The notes under the pieces are model-generated. The model did no database searches. It was given only the letters and a program-made list of their open reading frames with translations, and was not told where the DNA came from. From Saccharothrix ecbatanensis (lineage in GTDB: Bacteria > Actinomycetota > Actinomycetes > Mycobacteriales > Pseudonocardiaceae), in assembly GCF_014205015.1 (NCBI RefSeq), contig NZ_JACHMO010000001.1:6572001-6636000 (forward strand): DNA of 64,000 bases, read 5' to 3'. Within the stretch, counting starts at the first letter, position 1, and every line of letters begins with the position of its first letter. Shown piece after piece: positions 33,649 to 42,015 of this stretch. The position numbers and the translations under genes were made by a program.

Positions 33649-34968
33649 ATGTCGTTCGTCCGCAGCTATACCAAGCCGAAGGTCTTCGGCATCACCGTCC
33701 TCGCCGCGCTCGTGCTGGGCGCGCTCGCGGGGTACGTCGCCAAGAGCACCGACCAGGCGTGGCTGATCACCACCCTCGGCGCCATCGGTGACGCCTTCAC
33801 CAGCCTGTTGCAGTTCACCGTGATCCCGCTGGTGTTCACCGCGATCGTCGTGGGCATCACGAGCCTCCGCCGGCTCGGCAATTCACGTGCGGCCCGGCTC
33901 GGCGGCAAGACGCTGCTGTGGTTCGCCATCACCTCGTTGATCGCCGTGCTGATCGGCCTGGCCATCGCGTTGATCTTCAAGCCGGGCGCGGGCGTGCAGG
34001 TCGAGCCGTCGCAGGCGGCGGTGGAGAAGCTGGCCGCGCGCGACCAGGGTTCGTGGAGCACCCTGCTCGAAACGCTCATCCCGTCGAACCTGTTCAGCGC
34101 CTTCACCGAGGGTGAAGTGCTCCAGGTGGTGTTCATCTCGTTGCTGGTCGGCTCCGCCGCGTACGCGCTGGGTGAGAAGGCCGCGCCGTTCGTGTCGCTG
34201 ACGCGGTCGGCGTTCGACCTGATCCAGAAGATCGTCGGCTGGATCGTGCTGCTCGCGCCGATCGGTGTGTTCGGCCTGATCGGCACGGCCTTCGCCACGT
34301 ACGGCAACTCGTTCGTCGGGCCGCTGTTCTCGCTGATCGCGTCCGTGTACGGCGGGTCGCTGCTGGTGCTGTTCGTGGTGTACCCGCTGCTGCTGCGGTT
34401 CGTCGGCCGGGTGTCGCCGGTCACGTTCTTCAGCAAGGCGTGGACCGCGATCCAGTTCGCGTTCGTGTCACGGTCGTCGGGCGCGACGCTGCCGTTGAGC
34501 CGGCAGACCGCGGCGAACCTGGGCGTGGACGCCGACTACGCGTCGTTCGCCGTGCCGCTGGGCACGACCACGAAGATGGACGGCTGCGCCGCGGTGTACC
34601 CGGCCATCGCGACCGTGTTCATCGCCAACCTGTTCGGCGTGCAGCTCGGCGTGTGGCAGTACGTGGCGATCGTCGCGGTCGCCGTGTTCGGCGCGTTGGC
34701 CACCGCCGGCACCACCGGCTGGTTCACCATGCTGACGTTGACGCTGGGTGCGGTGAACATGCCGCCGGAGGTCATCGCCACCGGTGTGGCGGTCGTCTAC
34801 GCGATCGACCCGATCCTGGACATGGTCCGCACGGCCACCAACGTGACCGGCCAGATCACCGTCCCGGTCCTGGTCGCCCGCACCGAGGGCCTGCTGGACG
34901 ACGAGATCCTCAACGCCCCCAGCGAGCCGCCGCTGCTCACCACCCCCCGCACCCCCGTCCCCGCCTGA
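33649..34968 (+). CDS. dicarboxylate/amino acid:cation symporter (DAACS family)
   Basis: 439-residue secondary transporter with eight helices and two re-entrant loops. The serine-rich hairpin SRSSGATLPLS lies near residue 280, TTTKMDGCAAVYPAIATVF near 305, and the conserved C-terminal hairpin and helix in VVYAIDPILDMVRTATNVTG. It would import glutamate, aspartate or C4-dicarboxylates with Na+ or H+. The 175-bp leader from the end of maf has only a small CTCCTG/CAGGAG hairpin near 33505. The stop codon TGA is part of the first unit of repeat locus B. Confidence 0.92.
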   Translation: MSFVRSYTKPKVFGITVLAALVLGALAGYVAKSTDQAWLITTLGAIGDAFTSLLQFTVIPLVFTAIVVGITSLRRLGNSRAARLGGKTLLWFAITSLIAVLIGLAIALIFKPGAGVQVEPSQAAVEKLAARDQGSWSTLLETLIPSNLFSAFTEGEVLQVVFISLLVGSAAYALGEKAAPFVSLTRSAFDLIQKIVGWIVLLAPIGVFGLIGTAFATYGNSFVGPLFSLIASVYGGSLLVLFVVYPLLLRFVGRVSPVTFFSKAWTAIQFAFVSRSSGATLPLSRQTAANLGVDADYASFAVPLGTTTKMDGCAAVYPAIATVFIANLFGVQLGVWQYVAIVAVAVFGALATAGTTGWFTMLTLTLGAVNMPPEVIATGVAVVYAIDPILDMVRTATNVTGQITVPVLVARTEGLLDDEILNAPSEPPLLTTPRTPVPA

Positions 34969-35117
34969 ACGTAGAACTCGGGGGTCCTGAACGTGGGACA
35001 CGCGGGGCCTGAGTGTTCGACACGCGCGCGAGTCGAACACTCAGGCCCCGCGTGTCGAACACTCACGTCCCCCGAGTTCAACGCTCAGGTTCGGCGAGTT
35101 GCACGTTCATGCACCGC
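34964..35117. repeat. 22-nt-period repeat array, locus B
   Basis: Units in one orientation start around 34964, at 34984 and 35006; units in the other orientation start at 35030, 35052, 35074 and 35096. The period is again 22 nt. It bridges two convergent genes, and the stop codons of both (34966-34968 plus strand; 35107-35109 minus strand) are inside repeat units. Orientation order is opposite to that at locus A. Confidence 0.9.
34997..35056. terminator. 25-bp perfect stem-loop in repeat locus B
   Basis: Bases 34997-35021 pair perfectly with 35032-35056 around a 10-nt loop. Its place between convergent genes suits a bidirectional terminator; no T-tract follows on either strand. Confidence 0.6.
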
Positions 35118-35856
35118 ACTGGCGGAGTTCCGAAGGGTCCGGTGCAACTTCCGGCCAGCCGGGCAGGGCTTCCGGCTCACGGACCACGGGCGTGCAGCCC
35201 AGCTCGCCACCCCCGCCGGCCAACGAGAACACCTGCACGAACCAACGCGAGCAGTCCGCACCCTTCGGGCACGCCCGCTGCACGGCCACCACATCGGCCA
35301 CCGCGTCCCGGTTCACGTCGTGCAACGCCAAGTACGCCCCGCTCGACACGTACGGCACCTGAGCCCGCGACCAGGCCCCCGACCTGCGCACGAACACCTC
35401 ACCCAGCACCTCGCCGCCCACCTCGCCGCGCGCCAGGCACACCCCCACCTCGGCGTCGACGCACTGCAACGACCGCTCGGTGATCCGCGCGCCGGACGAC
35501 ACGATGGTCAACTCGAAGATGTTCGGCCCCGAAGCTCCCCCGGTTCGGATCCGGCCCGCGCCCTCGCCGACGAGCAGTTCCACTGAATCGGCCCCGACCT
35601 GCTGCTTCACCACCGAACGGCACGCGGTCGCGCCGCAACGCAAGTCGTCCCGCGGCGCCTGCGCACCGGCGTCCGTCACCGCCGCGGGACGCAGTGACCA
35701 GGCGATGAACAACCCGGTCACGGTGGTCAGGACCGCTACGCAGGCGATCGCGAGCGCAGCTGTGGGCGGACGTGTCACGATTGCGGATTGTTCCACCGAA
35801 GCGTGAGCTGTCTCTCGGTCACCGCGTACTGACGGGTCACTAAACTCCCCGACCAT
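35107..35856 (-). CDS. hypothetical membrane-anchored extracellular protein
   Basis: 249-residue protein from ATG 35856 (GGAG 6 nt upstream). A cytoplasmic tail of about 28 residues leads to one helix (ALAIACVAVLTTVTGLFIAWSL). The outside part has six cysteines in pairs (LRCGATAC, LQCVDAEVGVC, ACPKGADC) and the segment YLALHDVNRDAVADVVAVQ, which resembles an FG-GAP/VCBS Asp-rich turn. It may be a surface binding protein, but no family is assured. Divergent from accA3; its stop is inside repeat locus B. Confidence 0.7.
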   Translation of the reverse strand: MVGEFSDPSVRGDRETAHASVEQSAIVTRPPTAALAIACVAVLTTVTGLFIAWSLRPAAVTDAGAQAPRDDLRCGATACRSVVKQQVGADSVELLVGEGAGRIRTGGASGPNIFELTIVSSGARITERSLQCVDAEVGVCLARGEVGGEVLGEVFVRRSGAWSRAQVPYVSSGAYLALHDVNRDAVADVVAVQRACPKGADCSRWFVQVFSLAGGGGELGCTPVVREPEALPGWPEVAPDPSELRQCGA

Positions 35857-35896
35857 TGCCGCTCCAAGTTCCACCGTTGCCAGGAGGTAGGACGTC

Positions 35897-37663
35897 GTGT
35901 CGCTGCGCAAGGTCCTCGTCGCCAATCGCGGCGAGATCGCCGTCCGGGTCATCCGCGCCTGCCGTGACGCCGGGCTGGCGAGCGTCGCCGTGTACGCCGA
36001 CCCGGACCGGGACGCCCCGTTCGTCCGGTTGGCGGACGAGGCGTTCGCCCTCGGCGGCAGCACGCCCGGTGACAGCTACCTGTCCGTCGACAAGCTGCTG
36101 GACGTCGCCAAGCGCGCCGGCGCGGACTCCGTGCACCCCGGCTACGGCTTCCTCTCCGAGAACGCGGACTTCGCGCAGGCCGTCATGGACGCGGGCCTGA
36201 CCTGGATCGGCCCGACCCCGCAGGCCATCCGCGACCTCGGCGACAAGGTGACCGCGCGGCACATCGCGATGCGCGCGGGCGCGCCGCTGGTGCCCGGCAC
36301 CAAGGACCCGGTCAACGGCCCGGACGAGATCATCGCGTTCGCCGAGGAGCACGGCCTCCCGGTGGCCATCAAGGCGGCGTTCGGCGGTGGCGGTCGTGGC
36401 CTGAAGGTCGCCCGCACGCTGGAGGAGATCCCCGAGCTGTTCGACAGCGCGGTGCGCGAGGCCGTCACGGCGTTCGGTCGCGGCGAGTGCTTCGTGGAGC
36501 GGTACCTGGACAAGCCGCGCCACGTCGAGGCCCAGGTGCTGGCCGACCAGCACGGCAACGTGGTCGTCGTCGGCACGCGTGACTGCTCGTTGCAGCGCCG
36601 CCACCAGAAGCTGGTGGAGGAGGCGCCCGCGCCGTTCCTGACCGACGAGCAGCGTGCCGCGATCCACACGTCCGCGCGCGCCATCTGCAAGGAAGCCGGC
36701 TACCACGGCGCGGGCACGGTCGAGTACCTGGTCGCGATCGACGGCACGATCTCGTTCCTGGAGGTCAACACCCGGCTCCAGGTGGAGCACCCGGTCAGCG
36801 AGGAGACCGCGGGCGTCGACCTGGTCCGCGAGCAGTTCCGCATCGCGGCCGGCGAGAAGCTGCGGTTCACCGAGGACCCGACGCCGCGCGGCCACTCGAT
36901 CGAGTTCCGCATCAACGGCGAGGACGCGGGCCGCAACTTCCTGCCCGCCCCCGGCACGGTCACCACGTTCGTCGCGCCGTCCGGCCCCGGTGTCCGGGTG
37001 GACGCCGGTGTGGAGAGCGGCACGGTCATCGGCGGCCAGTTCGACTCGCTGCTGGCCAAGCTGATCGTCACCGGCGAGGACCGCACGCAGGCCCTTGAAC
37101 GGGCACGGCGCGCGCTGGACGAGATGGTGGTGGAGGGCATGGCCACCGTGCTGCCGTTCCACCGCGCGGTCGTGCGCGACCCGGCGTTCGTCGGCGAGGA
37201 CGGCTTCATCGTGCACACGCGGTGGATCGAGACCGAGTTCGACAACACCATCGCCCCGTTCACCGACGGCGCGGAGGCCGAGGAGGACGAGCCGCGGCAG
37301 ACCCTGGTGGTCGAGGTCGGCGGACGGCGGCTGGAGGTGTCGCTGCCCGGTGACCTGGCCTTCGGCGGCGGTGGCGGCGGCGCCAAGGCGGGCGTGAAGG
37401 CCAAGCCGCGCAAGCGCAGCGGTGGCAAGGGCGGCGCGGCCGTCTCGGGTGACGCGGTGGCGGCGCCGATGCAGGGCACGATCGTCAAGGTCGCCGTCGA
37501 GGACGGGCAGCTGGTCGAGGCCGGCGAGCTGATCCTCGTGCTGGAGGCCATGAAGATGGAGAACCCGGTGGTCGCGCACAAGGCCGGTGTGGTCACCGGT
37601 CTGGCCGCCGAGCCGGGCGCCACGGTCACCCAGGGCACCGTTCTCTGCGAGCTCAAGGAATAG
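35897..37663 (+). CDS. accA3: acyl-CoA carboxylase alpha subunit (biotin carboxylase + BCCP)
   Basis: 588-residue biotin-dependent subunit shared by acetyl- and propionyl-CoA carboxylases. The biotin carboxylase domain has [44 protein letters not shown] (ATP-grasp loop), and [17 protein letters not shown]. After a Gly/Lys-rich linker ([21 protein letters not shown]) comes the carrier domain with the biotinylation motif [10 protein letters not shown]. The GTG has AGGAGG upstream. It works with AccD5, AccE5 and BirA encoded nearby. The stop codon TAG doubles as the start of a TAGGCT promoter hexamer for the next gene. Confidence 0.97.
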   Translation: MSLRKVLVANRGEIAVRVIRACRDAGLASVAVYADPDRDAPFVRLADEAFALGGSTPGDSYLSVDKLLDVAKRAGADSVHPGYGFLSENADFAQAVMDAGLTWIGPTPQAIRDLGDKVTARHIAMRAGAPLVPGTKDPVNGPDEIIAFAEEHGLPVAIKAAFGGGGRGLKVARTLEEIPELFDSAVREAVTAFGRGECFVERYLDKPRHVEAQVLADQHGNVVVVGTRDCSLQRRHQKLVEEAPAPFLTDEQRAAIHTSARAICKEAGYHGAGTVEYLVAIDGTISFLEVNTRLQVEHPVSEETAGVDLVREQFRIAAGEKLRFTEDPTPRGHSIEFRINGEDAGRNFLPAPGTVTTFVAPSGPGVRVDAGVESGTVIGGQFDSLLAKLIVTGEDRTQALERARRALDEMVVEGMATVLPFHRAVVRDPAFVGEDGFIVHTRWIETEFDNTIAPFTDGAEAEEDEPRQTLVVEVGGRRLEVSLPGDLAFGGGGGGAKAGVKAKPRKRSGGKGGAAVSGDAVAAPMQGTIVKVAVEDGQLVEAGELILVLEAMKMENPVVAHKAGVVTGLAAEPGATVTQGTVLCELKE

Positions 37664-37666
37664 GCT
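37661..37666 (+). promoter_or_regulatory. -10 hexamer TAGGCT overlapping the accA3 stop
   Basis: The first three bases are the accA3 stop codon; the hexamer lies 7 nt before the GTG at 37674. Confidence 0.5.
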
Positions 37667-37673
37667 CAACCGT

Positions 37674-38060
37674 GTGAGCGAGCGGGACATCCGGATCGGC
37701 GACGCGGAGCGCGAGCACGCGCTCGAACTGCTCGGCACGCACCTCGGCGAGGGGCGGCTGACGGTGGACGAGTTCGGCGAGCGCTCCGCCCGCGTCGCCA
37801 CCGCGAAGACCCGCGGTGACCTGTACGCGTTGTTCGGCGACCTGCCCGCGCCGCGCCCGAGTTTCACCCGCGTGGAACCCGAGGTGCGGCCGGTCGGGTC
37901 CGTCGCGCGCGGCATCCAGCGCGATCCGCGCTTCAACGGCGTCGTCGTGATGGCAGTGGCGTTCGTGAGCTTCGCCCTGCTCTTCGTGGTGAAGTCGCCG
38001 TTCATCCTCCTGCTGATCCCCGCGGCGATGCTGTACATCAGCCGGATGGGCAGGCGATGA
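37674..38060 (+). CDS. DUF1707 / SHOCT-like membrane protein
   Basis: 128-residue protein. The N-terminal 55 residues are a DUF1707 domain (IRIGDAEREHALELLGTHLGEGRLTVDEFGERSARVATAKTRGDLYALFGDLP), a short helical module thought to mediate protein interaction. Two adjoining hydrophobic segments follow (VVVMAVAFVSFALLFVV and FILLLIPAAMLYI), so the protein is membrane-bound. It lies 10 bp after accA3 and overlaps the next small gene by ATGA. Function unknown. Confidence 0.88.
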   Translation: MSERDIRIGDAEREHALELLGTHLGEGRLTVDEFGERSARVATAKTRGDLYALFGDLPAPRPSFTRVEPEVRPVGSVARGIQRDPRFNGVVVMAVAFVSFALLFVVKSPFILLLIPAAMLYISRMGRR

Positions 38061-38302
38061 GCGGATCGTTGTTGCTGGTCCTGCACGACCGTGAGGACGC
38101 GGAGGAAGCCGCGCGGAAGCTGGCGGCGGCGGGTTGGTCGCCGTGCGCGGTGCACAAGGACCTGTTGGCCGGCGAGGACGACGCCGAGGACGCCGACTGG
38201 GTGGTGGAGTTGATCACCGGCCCCGGTGGTCGAATCGCCTCTGAACTCCGCGGGCTGGTGGAAGAGATGGCCGCCCGCTACGACGGCTTCGTCACCGACT
38301 AA
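38057..38302 (+). CDS. small hypothetical protein, possibly RraB-like
   Basis: 81-residue acidic cytoplasmic protein (SLLLVLHDREDAEEAARKLAAAGW, DADWVVELITGP). The alternating pattern, with 'DREDAEEAARKLAAAGW' followed by a Trp-containing strand, is reminiscent of RraB/DUF695-type domains, but the match is weak. The ATG overlaps the DUF1707 stop (ATGA). Its stop codon TAA forms part of the promoter hexamer of the following gene. Confidence 0.65.
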   Translation: MSGSLLLVLHDREDAEEAARKLAAAGWSPCAVHKDLLAGEDDAEDADWVVELITGPGGRIASELRGLVEEMAARYDGFVTD

Positions 38303-38305
38303 CCT
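38300..38305 (+). promoter_or_regulatory. -10 hexamer TAACCT overlapping a stop codon
   Basis: The first three bases are the stop of the 81-residue gene; the hexamer lies 8 nt before the ATG at 38314. Confidence 0.5.
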
Positions 38306-38313
38306 CCCGCGCC

Positions 38314-38754
38314 ATGGAGGCCGTCGAGATCAACGCGGGTGAGTTCTACCTGCGTCAACTGCGTGTCGACGACCGCATCGACGACCGGGTGGCGTTGGTG
38401 GACGGCGGTCTGTTCCCCGATCTCGCCACCGCAGGCGCGCACATCGCGGCACGTGCGGACCAGTGGCACACCGAAGAATCCTGTTCCTGGGCCGTCTGCG
38501 ACCAGCTCACCGGAACGGCCGTCGGCGTAGTCGCCCTGACCCGCGCCGGCGAACTCACCTGCTGGACCACCCCCGACCTGCGCGGCAAGGGGATAGCGAC
38601 GCACGCGGCGTCGGCCGTGCTGCGGTTCGGGTTCGGCTTCCTCGATCTCTCCGCCATCACCGCCAGACCACCGGACGAACCGGCGCGACGGGTCGCTGTG
38701 AAATGCGGCTTCACGGCCGGGTCTCCACCTGGCGTGTGGACCCGGCTACGGTAG
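38314..38754 (+). CDS. GNAT-family N-acetyltransferase
   Basis: 146-residue acetyltransferase. The acetyl-CoA loop is DLRGKGIATHAASAVLRFGF (R/Q-x-x-G-x-G/A form), preceded by AVCDQLTGTAVGVVALTRAGELTCWT strands and followed by ARRVAVKCGFTAGSPPGVW. Such small GNATs acetylate ribosomal or small-molecule amines; the substrate is not evident. It starts 8 nt after a TAACCT hexamer with no ribosome-binding site and lies directly upstream of a lipoprotein gene. Confidence 0.85.
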   Translation: MEAVEINAGEFYLRQLRVDDRIDDRVALVDGGLFPDLATAGAHIAARADQWHTEESCSWAVCDQLTGTAVGVVALTRAGELTCWTTPDLRGKGIATHAASAVLRFGFGFLDLSAITARPPDEPARRVAVKCGFTAGSPPGVWTRLR

Positions 38755-38760
38755 GTGTCC

Positions 38761-39348
38761 ATGAGGGCCGGCCATGTGATCATCGCCACGCTGTGCGCGT
38801 GGACGTTGGCCGCCTGCACGTCCTTCCCGGCGAAGAAGGCCGACGGCCGGGTGGACGAACCGCTGCCCCCGACGACGACCACCGTGACGTCGATGCCGCC
38901 CAGGCCACAGGACATCCGGCTGGACGAAGTGGACCCGTGCGCGATGCTCTCGGCGGAGCAGCGGACCCGGTTGAGCCTGGACAACCCGCCCAGCGCCTAC
39001 GTGGAATCCAGCTTCGGCAACGCGAAGGCGTGCACCATGCGCAGCAACATCAGCGGGAACGTGGTCAGGTTGACGCTCGTCACCGTGGAGGGCGTCGGTG
39101 TCTGGCTCAGTGAGAACGCCCAAGTCGAGGCCACGCAGACGACCGTCGTCGGATTCCCAGGTCTGACGGTGCGGACGCCGGGCATGGACAACGTGTGCAA
39201 CGTCGAGGTGGACGTCGCCGAGGGCCAGTTCCTCGACGTGATGTTCCGCGACGGCGGTAACGCCACGGCGGCGAACCAAGACACCTTGTGCCAAGGGGCG
39301 CAACGGGCGGCGGAGGCGGCGATAGCCGGTTTGCTGCAACGGCGTTGA
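38761..39348 (+). CDS. DUF3558 lipoprotein
   Basis: 195-residue secreted lipoprotein. The signal peptide ends in the lipobox LAAC at about residue 19, then a Thr/Pro linker (PPTTTTVTSMPP) and a DUF3558-type domain: DEVDPCAMLSAEQRTRLSLD, KACTMRSN, PGMDNVCNVEVDVAEGQFLDVMF and NQDTLCQGAQRAAEAAIAGL, with conserved cysteines. ATG 38761 follows GGTAGG; GTG 38755 is an alternative. DUF3558 genes commonly precede ESX-type EspG/PPE clusters in Pseudonocardiaceae, as here. Role unknown, surface exposed. Confidence 0.88.
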   Translation: MRAGHVIIATLCAWTLAACTSFPAKKADGRVDEPLPPTTTTVTSMPPRPQDIRLDEVDPCAMLSAEQRTRLSLDNPPSAYVESSFGNAKACTMRSNISGNVVRLTLVTVEGVGVWLSENAQVEATQTTVVGFPGLTVRTPGMDNVCNVEVDVAEGQFLDVMFRDGGNATAANQDTLCQGAQRAAEAAIAGLLQRR

Positions 39349-39447
39349 TCCACGCGGGGGATGTGCACGCCACCTACTCCCCGCTGTCGTACCCAGTGGC
39401 TACAGTGACCATGCGCGACGGGAACGAGGAAGGCGGGGAGGTCGTCC

Positions 39448-39825
39448 ATGCCGTCGGAAGACAACGGTCAGGGCGCTGACACAGGCTCACCACCGCCCTT
39501 GGCACACACGTTGAACGTGGAGCCCAGTGCGATCCCCAGCCTCCGCAGCGCGTTCGCCGGCGCGCTCACGAAGCTGGACAAGGAGATCGAGCTCGCGATC
39601 ACCGAGGTCCGGGTACGCCCGTGGGCCGGTGATCCGGTGAGCCGGGAAGCGGCGGAGCAGTTCAACGAGCGGTCGCTGGAGTCCGGTGACTCGGCGTTGA
39701 CCGCCCTGGAGAACTACCAGCGGCAACTCAAGTCGGCCATGGACGCGTTGACCCTGGTCGAGCGGCAGTACCAGTCCATCGAAGAAGACAACACCGGGTT
39801 GATGGGACAGCAGGGCAGCCGCTGA
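39448..39825 (+). CDS. ESX-associated helical protein
   Basis: 125-residue helical protein with no signal peptide. It starts at ATG 39448 behind GGGGAGG. IPSLRSAFAGALTKLDKEIELAI and the later EQFNERSLESGDSALTALENYQRQLKSAMDALTLVERQYQSIEED form two long helices around a turn with WAGDPVS, the layout of WXG100/PE-like partners. It lies 28 bp before a PPE-like gene, so it is a good candidate for that protein's binding partner. The pairing is inferred. Confidence 0.75.
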   Translation: MPSEDNGQGADTGSPPPLAHTLNVEPSAIPSLRSAFAGALTKLDKEIELAITEVRVRPWAGDPVSREAAEQFNERSLESGDSALTALENYQRQLKSAMDALTLVERQYQSIEEDNTGLMGQQGSR

Positions 39826-39853
39826 GCGCCCGGCGCAGGCAAGGGGAACGTTC

Positions 39854-41131
39854 ATGCCCGATGGACACCGCTGGAGCGGGTACAGCCATGAAGAGCTGTA
39901 CCGGCAGATCAACTCCGGGCCGGGACCGAAGGCCTCGCACGCCTCGATGGAGCGGTGGCAGGGCGTCTCGACGGCGTTGACCGAGATCAACACCGAGCTG
40001 CTCTCCGGCGTGCAGCGCTCCGGCGCCACGTGGGAGGGCGCGGCGGCGGACAAGGCCCGTGGCGGCCTCAACCCGTTGGCGGCGTGGGCGGACGACGCCC
40101 GTGCCGGCGCCGAGGTGATGCGCATCTCGGCCGAGTTGCAGGCGGACTACATCTCCAAGGCCCGCTCGGACATGCCGCCGCCGGTGAAGGTGACGGCGGA
40201 GCAGCCGAACCTGCTCGTCAGCGCGTTCACGAACCTGGTGGGCGGGCAGACGGACTACGAGAAGCAGGAGAAGGCGCAGAACGCGGCCGAGCAGCGGGCG
40301 CGTGAGGTGATGACGACGTACGCGTCCAGCACCGTGTCGAACACGAGCACGTTGGGGCAGTTCCACCAGCCGCCGCAGTTGGTGATCAGCGCCGGCGAGA
40401 TGGTGCGTAACGACTCGTCCGGCGTGTCTCAGCCCGGGTGGGCGTACGGCGGTCCTCGTGGCGGGCGTGGTGGCGGCGGCGGCCACGGTCGGCGTCGTGG
40501 TGGGCGTAGCGGGATGCCCATGTCGCGGCCCGTGTCGTCGGTGTCCGGTGGTTACACGGGTGGTGGGTCCACCACCGGCACGTCTTCGGCGGCTCCGGCC
40601 GCGTCGACCAGACCCTCGACGGCTGCTCCACTTCCCGCGGGGTCGAGTTCGGCGGCGGCGTATGGGCCGGGTGGCGTGATCGGTGGCGCGGGCCAGTCGG
40701 ACAAGGAGCGGCGCAAGTCGTCCGGCTCCTCCGGCTCCTCCTCGGACACGACGAGCGGGCAGAACGCCGCGGCTCAGCAGATGCTCGCGGGCGGTTCCTC
40801 GTCCAGCGGCACGACTTCGGTCAGTTCGGCGGAGTTCGGTGCGTTCGCGGCCAACGCGCAGCACGCTGCCGCGGTGGGTCCTGGTGCGTCGACGGGCTCG
40901 TTGGCCGGCGGCGGCCAGGTCGGCGGTGGCGACACCGTGCACAAGCGGGCCACGCCCATGCCGGCGGCGCCCGCGTTCGACCCGTTCGGTGGGCTGGGCG
41001 GCCCGCGTGGCGGGGAGGACGAAGAAGATGCCACGCACGACGCCGCCGACTACCTTCGGGAGACGGACGACATCTACGGCGTTGGCGGGACGATCTCGCC
41101 TCCGGTGATCGGGGAGAGCACTACCCACTGA
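39854..41131 (+). CDS. PPE-like ESX substrate
   Basis: 425-residue protein. The first 170 residues are helical and PPE-like (WSGYSHEELYRQINSGPG, STALTEINTELLSGVQRSGATWEGAAADKARGGLNPLAAWADDA), with the WEG turn near residue 61. Residues about 190-400 are Gly/Ser/Ala-rich with RGGRGGGGGHGRRRGG. The end has an acidic conserved motif, HDAADYLRETDDIYGVGG, shared by Pseudonocardiaceae members. It would be recognised by the EspG-type chaperone encoded next, whose start overlaps its stop (TGATG). No ESX membrane component lies in the window. Confidence 0.82.
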   Translation: MPDGHRWSGYSHEELYRQINSGPGPKASHASMERWQGVSTALTEINTELLSGVQRSGATWEGAAADKARGGLNPLAAWADDARAGAEVMRISAELQADYISKARSDMPPPVKVTAEQPNLLVSAFTNLVGGQTDYEKQEKAQNAAEQRAREVMTTYASSTVSNTSTLGQFHQPPQLVISAGEMVRNDSSGVSQPGWAYGGPRGGRGGGGGHGRRRGGRSGMPMSRPVSSVSGGYTGGGSTTGTSSAAPAASTRPSTAAPLPAGSSSAAAYGPGGVIGGAGQSDKERRKSSGSSGSSSDTTSGQNAAAQQMLAGGSSSSGTTSVSSAEFGAFAANAQHAAAVGPGASTGSLAGGGQVGGGDTVHKRATPMPAAPAFDPFGGLGGPRGGEDEEDATHDAADYLRETDDIYGVGGTISPPVIGESTTH

Positions 41132-41928
41132 TGACGACGTTCGGTTTGGACTTGGGCAGCAACGACCTGCGCGAACCGGTGGCCATCTCGGCGCTGGAGT
41201 TCGACGTGCTGTGGGAGCACCTGCGGTTGGAGACCATGCCGCTGGTGCTCAAGGTGCCGTCACCCGGCAAGACGCACGCGGAGCGTGCCGAGCTGGAGCG
41301 ACGGGCGTGGACCGAGCTGGACCGTCGTGGGCTGGGTCGGCCGGCGTCGCTGGACCCGATGCTGGAGGACCTGCTCCACCTGCTGAACCGGCCGCAGCAC
41401 GAGGTGGACGGCCGGCTCTGGCTTGGTCGCAGCGTGCGGTTGCTGGCGGCGGCGAAGGGCCAGTCGGGCGTTCTCGCCGTGCTGGACAACGATCAGCTGA
41501 CCCTGCGTCCGGCGAGCAGCGAGGGCCTGCCTCGGGAGGCCCTGTCCGTGCTGCCGCCCGTGCCCGCGGGTCCAGGTCACTCGGTGACGCTGCCGAGCAC
41601 CGACCTGGACGCCGCCGCTGCCGCTGCCGGCACGCCCGACGACTTGGAGGGCGCGCTCGTCGCACGGGGCATTCGGCAGCAGGACGCGCGCACGTTGGCC
41701 GACATGTTCCGTGACGCGGGCAACCGCGGCCAGTTCGGCTCGGCGACCCGTGACAAGTGGGGCAAACGCGTCCGCCAGGACCGCGTGGTGTCGTTCTTCG
41801 ACAACCCGCACGGCCGCTACATCCAACTCCGCCGCGCCACCCCGGGCCAGCAACCCTGGAGCACCGTCTCCCCCGTGGACACCCGCCGCCTGATCCAACA
41901 CCTGGAAGACCTGGCCACCCCCAACTAA
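41131..41928 (+). CDS. EspG-family ESX secretion chaperone
   Basis: 265-residue EspG-like protein. ISALEFDVLWEHLRLETMPLVLKVPSPGKTHAERAELERRAWTEL is the usual opening, followed by LEDLLHLLNRPQHEVDGRLWL and a C-terminal SFFDNPHGRYIQLRR. EspG chaperones bind PE/PPE pairs in the cytoplasm and take them to the type VII secretion system; the partner here should be the PPE-like protein encoded just upstream. It is the last gene of the cluster. The next bases are repeat locus C. Confidence 0.88.
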   Translation: MTTFGLDLGSNDLREPVAISALEFDVLWEHLRLETMPLVLKVPSPGKTHAERAELERRAWTELDRRGLGRPASLDPMLEDLLHLLNRPQHEVDGRLWLGRSVRLLAAAKGQSGVLAVLDNDQLTLRPASSEGLPREALSVLPPVPAGPGHSVTLPSTDLDAAAAAAGTPDDLEGALVARGIRQQDARTLADMFRDAGNRGQFGSATRDKWGKRVRQDRVVSFFDNPHGRYIQLRRATPGQQPWSTVSPVDTRRLIQHLEDLATPN

Positions 41929-41929
41929 C

Positions 41930-42000
41930 CGCGCGAGTCCTACGTTCAGAACGCGTGAGTCCTACGTTCAGGACCCCCGAGTTCAACGCTCAGAACGGCG
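41930..42000. repeat. 22-nt-period repeat, locus C (left inverted repeat of the DUF559 gene)
   Basis: Three units start at 41935, 41957 and 41979. Bases 41930-41993 match the reverse complement of 42922-42985 at 61 of 64 positions. It begins 2 bp after the espG-like stop and ends 16 bp before the DUF559 gene. Confidence 0.92.
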
Positions 42001-42015
42001 TGACCCCACGATCGG

